NCBI RefSeq assembly: GCF_009848685.1
Contig: NZ_WXTX01000021.1
Coordinates: 1 to 40,614, forward strand
DNA length: 40,614 nt
Reading direction: 5' to 3'
Source of the DNA: Andreprevotia sp. IGB-42
GTDB taxonomy: Bacteria; Pseudomonadota; Gammaproteobacteria; Burkholderiales; Chitinibacteraceae
This document shows, piece by piece, positions 31,994-40,238 of the stretch (position 1 is its first letter; the number at the start of each line of letters is the position of its first letter). The notes beneath the pieces are model-generated. The model was not told where the DNA came from. It did not search any database and was given only the letters and a program-made list of their open reading frames with translations. The translations under genes were made by a program, and so were the position numbers.

Positions 31994-32284
31994 GGCGCTC
32001 TCCTTGGGTAGGTGTTCGGGATGGGGCTGGGACAGGGCAATACTTGTAGCCATCAAGCGTGGGCGCATGGTTGTGCAATGGCTGTCGGTGCGCTGCGGCG
32101 TGCCATGCCCGCATCTGGCTGATGCCGGATAAGGCGTGCCGGAAGCGTGGTGTCAGTAGCGACAGGCCGCCAGTGCATTTTGCGCGGATGTCTGACAAGG
32201 GCATGGGCACGCAGCCGACGAGCCCGGCGCGGCGGCGGGGCCAGAATATGACAATCGTTTCAGCACCATGCCGGAGTCGTCCCC

Positions 32285-33739
32285 ATGCGCAGTACACTGG
32301 TCCGCAATCCGCTGTTCCCCATCGTCGTTCCAGGCACAGCCCCGGTGCGCCGCCGCACGCCGGCGCGTGGCTGGCAGGTGCCGGGCCGCGCCAGCCCATT
32401 GCCGGTGCATGCAGCAACTGGCCGTTGCAGGCCGCTGGCCGCAGCGGTGATGGCCGTTGCAGTACTGGCGCTGGGTGGCTGTGGCGAAGTGGCCACCTTG
32501 CCGGTTTCCGCCGGTACCGGCCCCACACCCACCTTGCCGCCGCCGAAGAAAACGCTGTTCCCCTCCGTGAATATCGCGCCGGCACTGGGTTGGGTGGAGG
32601 GCGCCACCCCCATCGCCGCCGGGGGTTTGCAGGTGGCGGCCATGGCGCAGGGGCTGGATCACCCGCGCTGGCTGTATGTGCTGCCCAATGGCGACGTATT
32701 GGTGGCCGAGACGAATGCGCCGCCCAAGCCGGAAGACAGCAAGGGCATCCGTGGCTGGTTCATGGGCAAGGTGATGAAAAAAGCGGGGGCGGGCGTGCCC
32801 AGTGCCAACCGCATCACCTTGCTGCGCGATACCGATGGCGATGGCGTGGCCGACGTGCGCACCGTGCTGCTGGAAGGGCTGAATTCGCCATTCGGCATGG
32901 CGCTGGTGGGGCAGCAACTGTATGTGGCCAATACCGATGCCGTGGTGCGTTTTCCATACATGCCCGGCGATACGCAAATCACCGCCGCGCCCACCAGGGT
33001 GGTTGATCTGCCGGCCGGCCCCATCAACCACCACTGGACCAAGAACCTGATCGCCAGTGCCGATGGCAGCAAGCTGTACGTCACGGTCGGTTCCAACAGC
33101 AATGTGGGCGAGAACGGCATCGATGCGGAAGCGGGCCGCGCGGCGATCTGGGAAGTGGATCTGGCCAGCGGCAGCAAACGGGTCTTTGCCACCGGCCTGC
33201 GCAACCCCAATGGCCTGGCCTGGGAGCCCACCAGTGGTTCGCTGTGGACGGTAGTGAACGAGCGCGACGAGATCGGCAGCGATCTGGTGCCTGACTACAT
33301 GACCTCGGTACGCGATGGCGGCTTCTATGGCTGGCCATACAGTTACTACGGCCGCCACGTGGATCAGCGTGTGCAGCCGGAACGGCCAGAGCTGGTGGAA
33401 AAAGCACTGGTGCCCGATTACGCACTGGGGCCACATACCGCCTCGCTGGGGCTGGCGTCATCCGCCGGTACCGCGCTGCCGGCACCGTTCAACAGCGGCA
33501 TGTTCATCGGCCAGCATGGCTCGTGGAACCGCAAGCCGCACAGCGGTTACAAGGTGGTGTTCGTGCCCTTCAAGGCCGGCGTGCCCGATGGCCAGCCGCT
33601 GGATGTGCTGATCGGTTTCCTCACCGACGATGGCAAGGCCAGTGGCCGCCCGGTGGGCGTGGCGATCGACCATCGCGGCGCGCTGCTGGTGGCGGACGAC
33701 GTGGGCAACGTGGTGTGGCGCGTTACGGCGCGGCGGTAA
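32285..33739 (+). CDS. PQQ-type sugar (sorbosone-like) dehydrogenase lipoprotein
   Basis: A 484-residue lipoprotein of the soluble PQQ glucose/sorbosone dehydrogenase superfamily, a six-bladed beta-propeller that oxidises sugars or aldoses in the periplasm using PQQ. Lipobox LALGGC (Cys66) follows a basic N-terminus and hydrophobic segment. Blade motifs include [60 protein letters not shown] and [20 protein letters not shown]; the repeated GL-x-x-P-x-G-x-A pattern is typical. PQQ contacts cannot be confirmed by eye. A GGAG lies before the ATG. The next gene begins five bases after its stop. Confidence 0.85.
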   Translation: MRSTLVRNPLFPIVVPGTAPVRRRTPARGWQVPGRASPLPVHAATGRCRPLAAAVMAVAVLALGGCGEVATLPVSAGTGPTPTLPPPKKTLFPSVNIAPALGWVEGATPIAAGGLQVAAMAQGLDHPRWLYVLPNGDVLVAETNAPPKPEDSKGIRGWFMGKVMKKAGAGVPSANRITLLRDTDGDGVADVRTVLLEGLNSPFGMALVGQQLYVANTDAVVRFPYMPGDTQITAAPTRVVDLPAGPINHHWTKNLIASADGSKLYVTVGSNSNVGENGIDAEAGRAAIWEVDLASGSKRVFATGLRNPNGLAWEPTSGSLWTVVNERDEIGSDLVPDYMTSVRDGGFYGWPYSYYGRHVDQRVQPERPELVEKALVPDYALGPHTASLGLASSAGTALPAPFNSGMFIGQHGSWNRKPHSGYKVVFVPFKAGVPDGQPLDVLIGFLTDDGKASGRPVGVAIDHRGALLVADDVGNVVWRVTARR

Positions 33740-33743
33740 CGGT

Positions 33744-35246
33744 ATGCGCCTCCCTGACCTGTTGAAAGCAAGTTTCCAGCCCCGGTTGTTCAGCCATGCT
33801 GCGGGCGGGTGCCGTTATCCCTCTGCCGCCAGCCCGCGGCAGCAGGCCACGGCGGCGTTGCCGGCGCGCGCGCGTACTGTCGTTATGATGCTGCTGGTGT
33901 CCGCATCGATCGGCCTGTATGGCTGCAGCAGCTTGCCGGCCGTGGTACCCGATCTGGCGGTCCGCCATACGCCGGTGCAATTGGAAGGCGCCAAGGGCAC
34001 GCTGTCCGTTACCCAAAGCAAGGCGGTGCTGGCCAAGCTGGCCGCCAGCGGGCAAGGCAGTGACATCTTGCAGCGCCATCTGGCGCTAGAAGAAGCCATC
34101 GCCGGCAGCCCGCTCACCACCGGCAATGATGTAAAGCTGCTGCAGGATGGCCCGGCCACCTACCAGGCGATGTACGCGGCCATCGAATCCGCGCAAGACC
34201 ATATCAATATGGAAACCTACATTCTGGAGGACGACGAAGTCGGCCAGCGCTTTGCCGAGGCGCTGATGGCCAAGCAGCGCGCCGGCGTACAGGTGAACCT
34301 GATTTACGACAGCGTGGGCACGTTGGGCACGCCGGCCGAGTTCTTCCAGAAGCTGGCGGACAGCGGCATCGCCTTGCTGGAGTTCAACCCGGTGAATCCG
34401 CTGACCGCCGGCAAGGATTGGTCGATCAACCAGCGTGATCACCGCAAGCTGCTGATCGTGGATGGACGCACCGCGTTCCTGGGCGGCATCAATATCAGTA
34501 GCGTTTATTCGGGCGGTTCGTTCAGCAAACGTGCCCATTCCGCACAGAGCGACGGGTTGGCCTGGCGTGATACCGATATTCAGGTCACTGGCCCCGTGGT
34601 GGCAGAGCTGCAGAAAATGTTCCTGCAGGGCTGGGAGAAACAGAAAGGCGCCGCAGCGGTCGCCCGCAATTACTTCCCCAAGCCGCAGGCTGCCGGTAAC
34701 TACGTGGTGCGCGCCATTGCTGCCGCGCCGGACGAGGCCTATAGCCAGATTTACGGCACGCTCATTTCCGCCATCAACAACGCGGAAACCAGTGTGCAGA
34801 TCACCAATGCCTATTTCGCGCCAGACCCGCAATTACTGGAAGCCTTGCAGGCCGCTGCCAAGCGCGGCGTGAAGGTCACACTGATCTTGCCCAGCAAGAC
34901 CGATTCGTGGCTGATCTTTCATGCCGGGCGCGGTTTCTACACCGCGTTGCTGCAGGCAGGGGTGAAAATCTACGAGCGCCACGGCGTGATCCTGCACGCC
35001 AAGACCGCGCTGATCGATGGCGTTTGGGTCACCATCGGCTCCACCAATCTGGATTGGCGCAGCTTCCTGCACAACTACGAACTCAATGCCGTGGTATTGG
35101 GGGCGGGCTTTGCCAGCCAGGTGCAAGCCATGTTCGATAAAGACCTGGCCAAGTCGGACGAAATCACGCTGGAAAAATGGCAAAACCGCGCCCTCGACCT
35201 GCGTTTCAAGGAAGGGTTTGCGCGGATCTGGTCGTATTGGCTGTAA
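33744..35246 (+). CDS. Phospholipase D-like lipoprotein (cardiolipin-synthase family)
   Basis: A 500-residue lipoprotein. The ATG at 33744 lies five bases after the previous stop. The signal segment ends LLVSASIGLYGCSS (lipobox LYGC). Two HKD motifs of the phospholipase D superfamily are intact: INQRDHRKLLIVDGRT with GGINIS, and VILHAKTALIDGVWV with TIGSTNLDWRS. This is the arrangement of cardiolipin synthases and related transphosphatidylases, with a phosphatidyl-enzyme intermediate on the His of the first HKD. Being lipid-anchored, it should act at the periplasmic face of a membrane. It probably shares a transcript with the upstream dehydrogenase gene. Confidence 0.9.
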   Translation: MRLPDLLKASFQPRLFSHAAGGCRYPSAASPRQQATAALPARARTVVMMLLVSASIGLYGCSSLPAVVPDLAVRHTPVQLEGAKGTLSVTQSKAVLAKLAASGQGSDILQRHLALEEAIAGSPLTTGNDVKLLQDGPATYQAMYAAIESAQDHINMETYILEDDEVGQRFAEALMAKQRAGVQVNLIYDSVGTLGTPAEFFQKLADSGIALLEFNPVNPLTAGKDWSINQRDHRKLLIVDGRTAFLGGINISSVYSGGSFSKRAHSAQSDGLAWRDTDIQVTGPVVAELQKMFLQGWEKQKGAAAVARNYFPKPQAAGNYVVRAIAAAPDEAYSQIYGTLISAINNAETSVQITNAYFAPDPQLLEALQAAAKRGVKVTLILPSKTDSWLIFHAGRGFYTALLQAGVKIYERHGVILHAKTALIDGVWVTIGSTNLDWRSFLHNYELNAVVLGAGFASQVQAMFDKDLAKSDEITLEKWQNRALDLRFKEGFARIWSYWL

Positions 35247-35393
35247 CGGGGGTGGATGCGGTTGGGTGTGTAGTCCGGCGCGGGTAGGCAGGGTGCACTT
35301 GTCCTGCATGCAAATGCGGCAGGGCCGGCTAAAGCGGCCACCCGCAACGCTCTACCATGCAGTGGCAGTATCCCAACCGCAACGGAGAACATC

Positions 35394-35942
35394 ATGGCTA
35401 CCACCAGTACCCGCACTCCCGCCAAGACCAGCAAGCCGGCGACCAGCACCAAGCGCGCAACGGCAACCCGCACCAAGCACGATGCAGCAACCCAGCTGCT
35501 GATGGATGATCACGCCAAGGTGAAAAAGCTCTTCAAGCAGTTTGAAAAGCTCAAGAGCAAGGGCACTGCCAGTGCCAAGGCCGAGATCGTCAACCAGGCC
35601 TGTAGCGAGTTGACCGTGCATACCCAGGTTGAGGAACAGCTGTTCTACCCGGCAGTAAAGGCTGCGCTGGGCAAGGATGCCGACATGATCGACGAAGCCG
35701 TGGTCGAGCATGCCAGCTGCAAGGAGCTGATCGCCCAGCTGGAAGCCATGTCGCCAGAAGATGATCTGTACGATGCCAAATTCACTGTGCTGTCCGAGTT
35801 CATCGAGCACCACGTGGAAGAGGAAGAAACCGAACTCTTCCCCAAGGTACGCAAGATCAAGGCGCTGGATCTGGAAGACCTGGGTGCACGGATGAAGGCG
35901 CTCAAGACCTCGCTGACCGCCGCTGCGGGCACACGCCACTAA
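35394..35942 (+). CDS. Hemerythrin HHE domain protein
   Basis: A 182-residue protein with a basic, Thr/Lys-rich N-terminus (residues 2-29) and a hemerythrin-type four-helix di-iron domain. Ligand candidates are His40 (LLMDDHAKVKK), His76 and Glu80 (LTVHTQVEEQLFYP), His106 (AVVEHASCKE), and His139/His140 with Glu144 (FIEHHVEEEETELFP). The pattern H...HxxxE...H...HHxxxE is complete. Bacterial members bind O2, NO or sense iron/redox state. GGAG lies before the ATG. It ends in a strong terminator. Confidence 0.9.
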   Translation: MATTSTRTPAKTSKPATSTKRATATRTKHDAATQLLMDDHAKVKKLFKQFEKLKSKGTASAKAEIVNQACSELTVHTQVEEQLFYPAVKAALGKDADMIDEAVVEHASCKELIAQLEAMSPEDDLYDAKFTVLSEFIEHHVEEEETELFPKVRKIKALDLEDLGARMKALKTSLTAAAGTRH

Positions 35943-35960
35943 GCCGGCCGCACCGCAGGT

Positions 35961-35998
35961 AAAACGCCGATCACTGCCAGGCAGGATCGGCGTTTTTT
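35961..35998 (+). terminator. Intrinsic terminator after hemerythrin gene
   Basis: AACGCCGATC (35963-35972) pairs with GATCGGCGTT (35985-35994), and six T residues follow on the plus strand. Ends the hemerythrin transcript about 20 bases after its stop codon. Confidence 0.9.
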
Positions 35999-36149
35999 GT
36001 TGAGCTGCGTGCTTGGAGAGTGGGGGCGTTACTTGCGGCTATCTGCTGTTGTTGGTGCCGCCTCCCCGGCCACACACATGAAAAAACAGGAGGCATTACC
36101 CCCTGTTTCCGGTTCAACCCCGCCCGCGGGCGGCGTGCAGCAGCTTCGA

Positions 36150-36380
36150 TCAGCTGTTCTTGTGGCTTTGGCGGCCGGCATTCACATGCTGTTCATGCGT
36201 ACCACCCCGCGTGCCGGTGCTGGCCTGCTGCTCTTGCGATTTGCCTTGCGATGGCACATTGCGTGCGCTGTCGCTACCGTGCGATGCACGGCCACCGGCG
36301 GCGGCGATTTCGCGTTGGCGTTCCGGATCCATGTTTGCAAACCCGCGGTTCTGGTTGGACGATTGCGATTGATTAGCCAT
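36150..36380 (-). CDS. KGG-type general stress protein
   Basis: A 76-residue hydrophilic protein. RGFANMDPERQREIAAAGGR then ASHGSD matches the KGG/YciG stress-protein repeat (F-x-x-M-D-x-x-R/K-x-R-E-I-A-x-x-GG), although only one repeat is present and the KGG triad is AGGRA. The remainder is Gln/Ser/His-rich and disordered. GGAGCACATC is the ribosome-binding site for the ATG at 36378-36380. Members are induced by osmotic, heat or stationary-phase stress; their molecular role is unknown. Confidence 0.85.
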   Translation of the reverse strand: MANQSQSSNQNRGFANMDPERQREIAAAGGRASHGSDSARNVPSQGKSQEQQASTGTRGGTHEQHVNAGRQSHKNS

Positions 36381-36614
36381 GATGTGCTCCTTGCTGGAAA
36401 GGCGACATTGCCGCTTCCTCTTTCGCTACGGGGAAGCCGCTGCGCTGTTGCGCAACGTGAGGACAGCTTACGGCAGCAGCCGGCCGGTGCTAATCGGTGA
36501 ACGATGCCCTTTTCTGGTAGGCCATGCCCAGCCGCATTGTCCGCCATCCCGGCGAGTGCTGTCCGAGGATGCCCATGCCAGATGGGCACCCGGCGCGGCT
36601 ATTGGCCCGGGCCG

Positions 36615-37424
36615 TTATGCGTAGCTGCCGATGATCACGCTGGATGCCTTGAACACCGCGCTGGCGCGGCTGCCCACGCTCAGATCCAGTGTGGCAAGGC
36701 TGTCCATGGTGATGGTTGCCGCCACGGTGCCGCCGCCATCGAGCGCCAGCACCACGTCGGCATTGACCGCACCCGGCGTGATCACGCTCACGCTGCCGGC
36801 CAGCTGGTTGCGGGCGGAAAGCCGCACGCCATCCAGCCCGCAGGCGATCAGCACCGCGCTGGCAGGCACCAGCGCAAAAGCGGTACTGCCCGGCTGCAAG
36901 CCCAGCGATTCGCTGCTCTCTCGCGTCACGATGGCCACGATCTCGCTGCCGCCGCGCAAGGTCAGGGTGACTTCGTCGTTGACGGCACCGCTGCGCAGCG
37001 CGGTGACGGTGCCCAGCCATTGGTTGCGCGCACTGGTTTTCATATTGATGATCCGCAACAGGTCGAGATCGGTGGTGAGGTCGGTGGCTTCATTGCTGAG
37101 CATCTGCACGAAGCGCTGGTGCAGCGCATCGATCTGGGCAAAACGCGCCACCAGTTGCTGGCCGCGCAGGGTAAGCCGTGTGGCGCCGCCGCCGCGCCCG
37201 CCGGTCGTGCGCGCCACCAGCGGCTCGCCCGCCAGGTTGTTCATGGTATCGATGGCTTCCCATGCTGCCTTGTAGCTCATATTGATGGCCTTGGCCGCGC
37301 GGGTGATCGAGCCGTGTTCGGCCACCGCCTGCAGCAATGCCACGCGGTGCTTGCCGCCCAGCGTATCGCCACCAGCGGTCAGCCACACCGAGCCGGCAAG
37401 GGTCAGTGGCGCAGCAGACGTCAT
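36615..37424 (-). CDS. modE: ModE molybdate-responsive transcriptional regulator
   Basis: A 269-residue ModE protein. Residues ~15-115 form the winged HTH (ITRAAKAINMSYKAAWEAID; EPLVARTTGGRGGGATRLTL), typical of ModE. Residues ~125-265 hold two Mop domains that bind molybdate or tungstate: KTSARNQWLGTVTAL with NDEVTLTLRGGSEIVAIVT, and LSARNQLAGSVSVI with NADVVLALDGGGTVAATIT. When loaded it binds operator sites and represses the transport operon. Its start overlaps the modC stop by four bases, so it is the last gene of the modABCE transcript, an arrangement that makes the regulator part of the operon it probably controls. Confidence 0.95.
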   Translation of the reverse strand: MTSAAPLTLAGSVWLTAGGDTLGGKHRVALLQAVAEHGSITRAAKAINMSYKAAWEAIDTMNNLAGEPLVARTTGGRGGGATRLTLRGQQLVARFAQIDALHQRFVQMLSNEATDLTTDLDLLRIINMKTSARNQWLGTVTALRSGAVNDEVTLTLRGGSEIVAIVTRESSESLGLQPGSTAFALVPASAVLIACGLDGVRLSARNQLAGSVSVITPGAVNADVVLALDGGGTVAATITMDSLATLDLSVGSRASAVFKASSVIIGSYA

Positions 37425-38122
37425 GATTGTTCCTTTGCGTGCACCCGGCCGTGGGCCAGGTGCACGATATCCTGGGCGAAATGCGCCACGTCGTCTTCAT
37501 CGTGCGTGATCAGCAGCATGGGCAGCTGGATCTGCTGCTGCAGGTCACGCAGTTCATCACGCAGCCGCAGGCGCAATGGCCGGTCCAGCGCGGCAAACGG
37601 TTCATCCAGCAGCAGCGCCTTGGGCCCGGTCACCAGCGCGCGCGCCAGTGCGGTGCGCTGGCATTGCCCGCCAGATAGTTGCGCCGGGTACAGGCCGGCC
37701 AGCGGCTGCAGCTCCAGCGCCAGCAACCAGCGCTCCACCTCGCTGTGACTGATGTTACGGGCCGGATTACGCCAGCCGCGCGCCAGACCAAAGGCAATGT
37801 TCTGCAGCACGGTCAGATGCGGAAACAGCGCGTAATCCTGGAACACATAACCCAACTGGCGCTGCCGGGCCGACAGGTTGATATGCGCCGCGCTGTCGAA
37901 CAGCGTCTGTGCCGATACGCGGATATGGCCACGGTCTGGCCGCACCAGCCCGGCCATCATCTGCAGCGTCTGGCTTTTGCCAGCGCCAGAGGGGCCGAAC
38001 AACACCAGCCGCCCGGCGCTGCTATTGATCTGTAACGCCAGGTCGAAACGGCGCTGCCCATGCCGGTAGTGGCGGGCAATATCGATATCCCAGATCGCAC
38101 CATCGCAGGCCGGGGTGTTCAT
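37421..38122 (-). CDS. modC: Molybdate ABC transporter ATP-binding protein
   Basis: ATPase subunit that powers molybdate import. Walker A is GPSGAGKS (in LVLFGPSGAGKSQTLQMMAG), the ABC signature is LSGGQCQRTALARAL, Walker B is KALLLDEPFAALDR, and the H-loop His is in LLITHDEDDVAHF. At 233 residues it lacks the C-terminal TOBE/Mop regulatory domain seen in many ModC proteins of about 350 residues, so molybdate feedback would come only from ModE. It overlaps modB by four bases and modE by four bases. Start codon at 38120-38122. Confidence 0.95.
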   Translation of the reverse strand: MNTPACDGAIWDIDIARHYRHGQRRFDLALQINSSAGRLVLFGPSGAGKSQTLQMMAGLVRPDRGHIRVSAQTLFDSAAHINLSARQRQLGYVFQDYALFPHLTVLQNIAFGLARGWRNPARNISHSEVERWLLALELQPLAGLYPAQLSGGQCQRTALARALVTGPKALLLDEPFAALDRPLRLRLRDELRDLQQQIQLPMLLITHDEDDVAHFAQDIVHLAHGRVHAKEQS

Positions 38123-38799
38123 CGTGGTGTCTGCCTGGTGGTGTAGCCGGGTGCCAGCTTGCCGGCGGCCAGCAAAACGGCCAGGCAGGTCAGCGAAGTC
38201 AGCCCCACCAGCAGCGCGGCCACGTCATCCTGCCCGGCCTGTACCGCTTCGAAGACCGCAATCGATAGCGTCTGCGTCTTGCCCGGTATGCTGCCTGCTA
38301 CCATCAGCGTGGCACCGAATTCGCCGGTGGCCCGCGCAAACGCCAGCAGCAGTCCGGACAGGATGCCCCGCCACGCCAGTGGCAACGATACGCGGAAGAA
38401 AACCGCCAGCTCGCTCACACCCAGCACGCGCGCTGCCTGTTCCAGCTGCGGGTCTACCGCCTCGAATGCGGCGCGCGCAGCCTTGAATACCAGAGGAAAA
38501 GCCACGATGGTTGCGGCAATCACCGCACCCTGCCAGGTAAAGATCAGGTTGATGCCGAAGGTGGCCTGCAGCCAGCTGCCCAGCGGGCCATGGTTGCCGA
38601 TCAGCACCAGCAGGTAATAACCCAGCACCGTGGGCGGCATCACCATGGGCAAGGTCAGTATCGCGTCCAGCACGCTGCGCCCTGGAAACGCGCGGTGTGC
38701 CAGCGCATGGCCCACCGCAACACCCAGCAGCAGATTCAGCAACGTTGCCCAGCCGGCTACTTTCAGCGTCAGCAGCAGGGCAATCCAGGCGCCGTCCAC
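38119..38799 (-). CDS. modB: Molybdate ABC transporter permease
   Basis: A 226-residue inner-membrane permease with five to six helices (LLLTLKVAGWATLLNLLLGV; AILTLPMVMPPTVLGYYLLV; WQGAVIAATIVAFPLVF). The cytoplasmic EAA-type loop that contacts ModC is DPQLEQAARVLGVSELAVFF, with the family's EaAr.LG core. It passes molybdate delivered by ModA. It starts four bases after the modA stop and overlaps modC by four bases. Confidence 0.95.
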   Translation of the reverse strand: MDGAWIALLLTLKVAGWATLLNLLLGVAVGHALAHRAFPGRSVLDAILTLPMVMPPTVLGYYLLVLIGNHGPLGSWLQATFGINLIFTWQGAVIAATIVAFPLVFKAARAAFEAVDPQLEQAARVLGVSELAVFFRVSLPLAWRGILSGLLLAFARATGEFGATLMVAGSIPGKTQTLSIAVFEAVQAGQDDVAALLVGLTSLTCLAVLLAAGKLAPGYTTRQTPR

Positions 38800-38803
38800 G
38801 TGG

Positions 38804-39556
38804 TTACGGCTTGCCGAAGCCGTATTTCGCCAGCACCGCCTGCGCCGCGGGCGTCAGCAGGAAGGCGACGAACTGCTGTGCAGTCCCGGCGTTCCTGCTG
38901 CTGGCAATCGGCGCAGCCGGGTAGAGAATCGGCGTGCTGGTGGGCACCTGCAGCGCCACTTTCACCTTGTCCGCCATCAGTGCGGCATCGGTGGCATAGA
39001 CAAACCCGGCATCGACCTCGCCACGTGCTACGTAATCGAGTGCCTGGCGCACGTTCTGCGCACCGATCATCTTGGGTTCCACCGCTGCCCACAGGCCGGC
39101 TTTTTCCAGCACCGCCTTGGTGTAACGCCCCACCGGCACGCTGGCCGTCAAGCCGATGGCGATGCGGGTATACGCGGGCTTGCCCAGATCCGCCAGCGCA
39201 GTGGGCAATTGCTTTGCCTGCAGCGGGGTGATCAGTACCAGCGCATTGGAAACGACATTGCGCCGCTCCGCAGCGTTCACCAGCCCCTGTGCCTGTGCGT
39301 CATCCATGCTTTCCTGATCGGCACTGGCAAACACATCTACCGGCGCGCCCCTGGCAATCTGCTGCAACAAGGCGCCGGACGCTGCAAAGTTCAGCTGCAC
39401 CCTGGTGCCGGGGTGCGCTGCCTCGAAGACCGGTGCCAGATCGCGGAAGGCATTGGTCAGGCTGGAAGCGGCCGATACGGTCAGGTCTGCCGCTGCAGCG
39501 GCGGTACTCAGCGCGACAGCCAAGACGATCAACAGCGCGGAGCGGACTGGTTTCAT
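38804..39556 (-). CDS. modA: Molybdate-binding periplasmic protein
   Basis: A 250-residue periplasmic binding protein. The ATG at 39554-39556 begins a signal peptide (MKPVRSALLIVLAVALSTAA). The mature part starts DLTVSAASSLTNAFRDLAPV, with the SAASL oxyanion-binding serines; FAASGALLQQIARGAPVDVF supplies the second Ser/Ala-Ser-Gly site, and VDVFASADQESMD and the C-terminal LLTPAAQAVLAKYGFGKP are ModA hallmarks. First gene of the modABCE operon, behind a ModE-like box. Confidence 0.95.
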   Translation of the reverse strand: MKPVRSALLIVLAVALSTAAAAADLTVSAASSLTNAFRDLAPVFEAAHPGTRVQLNFAASGALLQQIARGAPVDVFASADQESMDDAQAQGLVNAAERRNVVSNALVLITPLQAKQLPTALADLGKPAYTRIAIGLTASVPVGRYTKAVLEKAGLWAAVEPKMIGAQNVRQALDYVARGEVDAGFVYATDAALMADKVKVALQVPTSTPILYPAAPIASSRNAGTAQQFVAFLLTPAAQAVLAKYGFGKP

Positions 39557-39580
39557 GGCGTATTCTGGCAAGTGGATAAG

Positions 39581-39604
39581 CGCAGTATATCGGTGGCTAT
39601 AACG
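39581..39604 (-). promoter_or_regulatory. Candidate ModE-binding site upstream of modA
   Basis: On the minus strand CGTTATA-GCCACCGA-TATACTGCG resembles the ModE operator (half sites with CGxTATA and TATA spaced by several bases). It lies 25-48 bases before the modA start, where a repressor would block transcription. It matches by eye only; the second half is imperfect. Confidence 0.5.
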
Positions 39605-39720
39605 CTTTGTCGCCTTTTCCGCCAGTGGTCAGCCCATCAGCGTAGCGGCGGTGTCGTGGGTATAATCCGGCCCCTTGCGCTGATACAGCGCCTGCCCATT
39701 CTTATACAAGGAAGTACCTG

Positions 39721-40188
39721 ATGTTGCGCCGGGTTTTGATCGTGTTGTCGCTGTGCTTGTTCTGTAGCCATGCTGCGCGGGCCGATTTGCTGGAGATTTT
39801 TGCCGGAGAGCTCAAGCAGCCCGGTGCCATGGCCTGGGGTGATATCTATTCGGAATGCGGCATCCGCAATGGCCGGATAGAGAGTGTTGGCCAGGTTGAA
39901 TGCGCGCTGTACAAGCGCGGTGTCTTCATCGCCAAAAACAACCCGGGTGCCGTCAAGGGGCCGCTGGAAGAATGGGCCGCCGCAGACCTGGCAACCCGCA
40001 AAGAGCAGGAAGAAGAATTTACCAGCGTCTGCTACAAGCAGCTCCGGAAGGCGGACTCATACGGTACCGACATCGCCTGCATCTCGTTTTTGCGTGGCGT
40101 GCTCGATGAAGGCCTGCATCGCACTCCCGATGGCAACTTCCCGGGCAACCCGCTTGCCCCCGCTGCGGTGAAGAAGCCGGCAGCCTGA
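39721..40188 (+). CDS. Secreted cysteine-containing protein of unknown function
   Basis: A 155-residue exported protein. The signal peptide is RRVLIVLSLCLFCSHAARAD. The mature protein contains IYSECGIRNGRIESVGQVEC, VCYKQLRKADSYGTDIACIS and a final PLAPAAVKKPAA, with four mature cysteines able to form two disulfides. The ATG at 39721 follows AAGGAAG at a good distance. It is not recognised by family. A strong terminator follows, so it is a single-gene transcript, divergent from the molybdate operon. Confidence 0.7.
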   Translation: MLRRVLIVLSLCLFCSHAARADLLEIFAGELKQPGAMAWGDIYSECGIRNGRIESVGQVECALYKRGVFIAKNNPGAVKGPLEEWAAADLATRKEQEEEFTSVCYKQLRKADSYGTDIACISFLRGVLDEGLHRTPDGNFPGNPLAPAAVKKPAA

Positions 40189-40211
40189 ATACCGTCCATA
40201 AAGACAATCAG

Positions 40212-40238
40212 AACAGCCCCGCATGCGGGGCTGTTTTG
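40212..40238 (+). terminator. Intrinsic terminator after the secreted-protein gene
   Basis: AACAGCCCCGC (40212-40222) pairs with GCGGGGCTGTT (40225-40235) and a short T run follows, about 25 bases after the stop codon. It also reads as a weaker terminator on the other strand. Confidence 0.9.
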
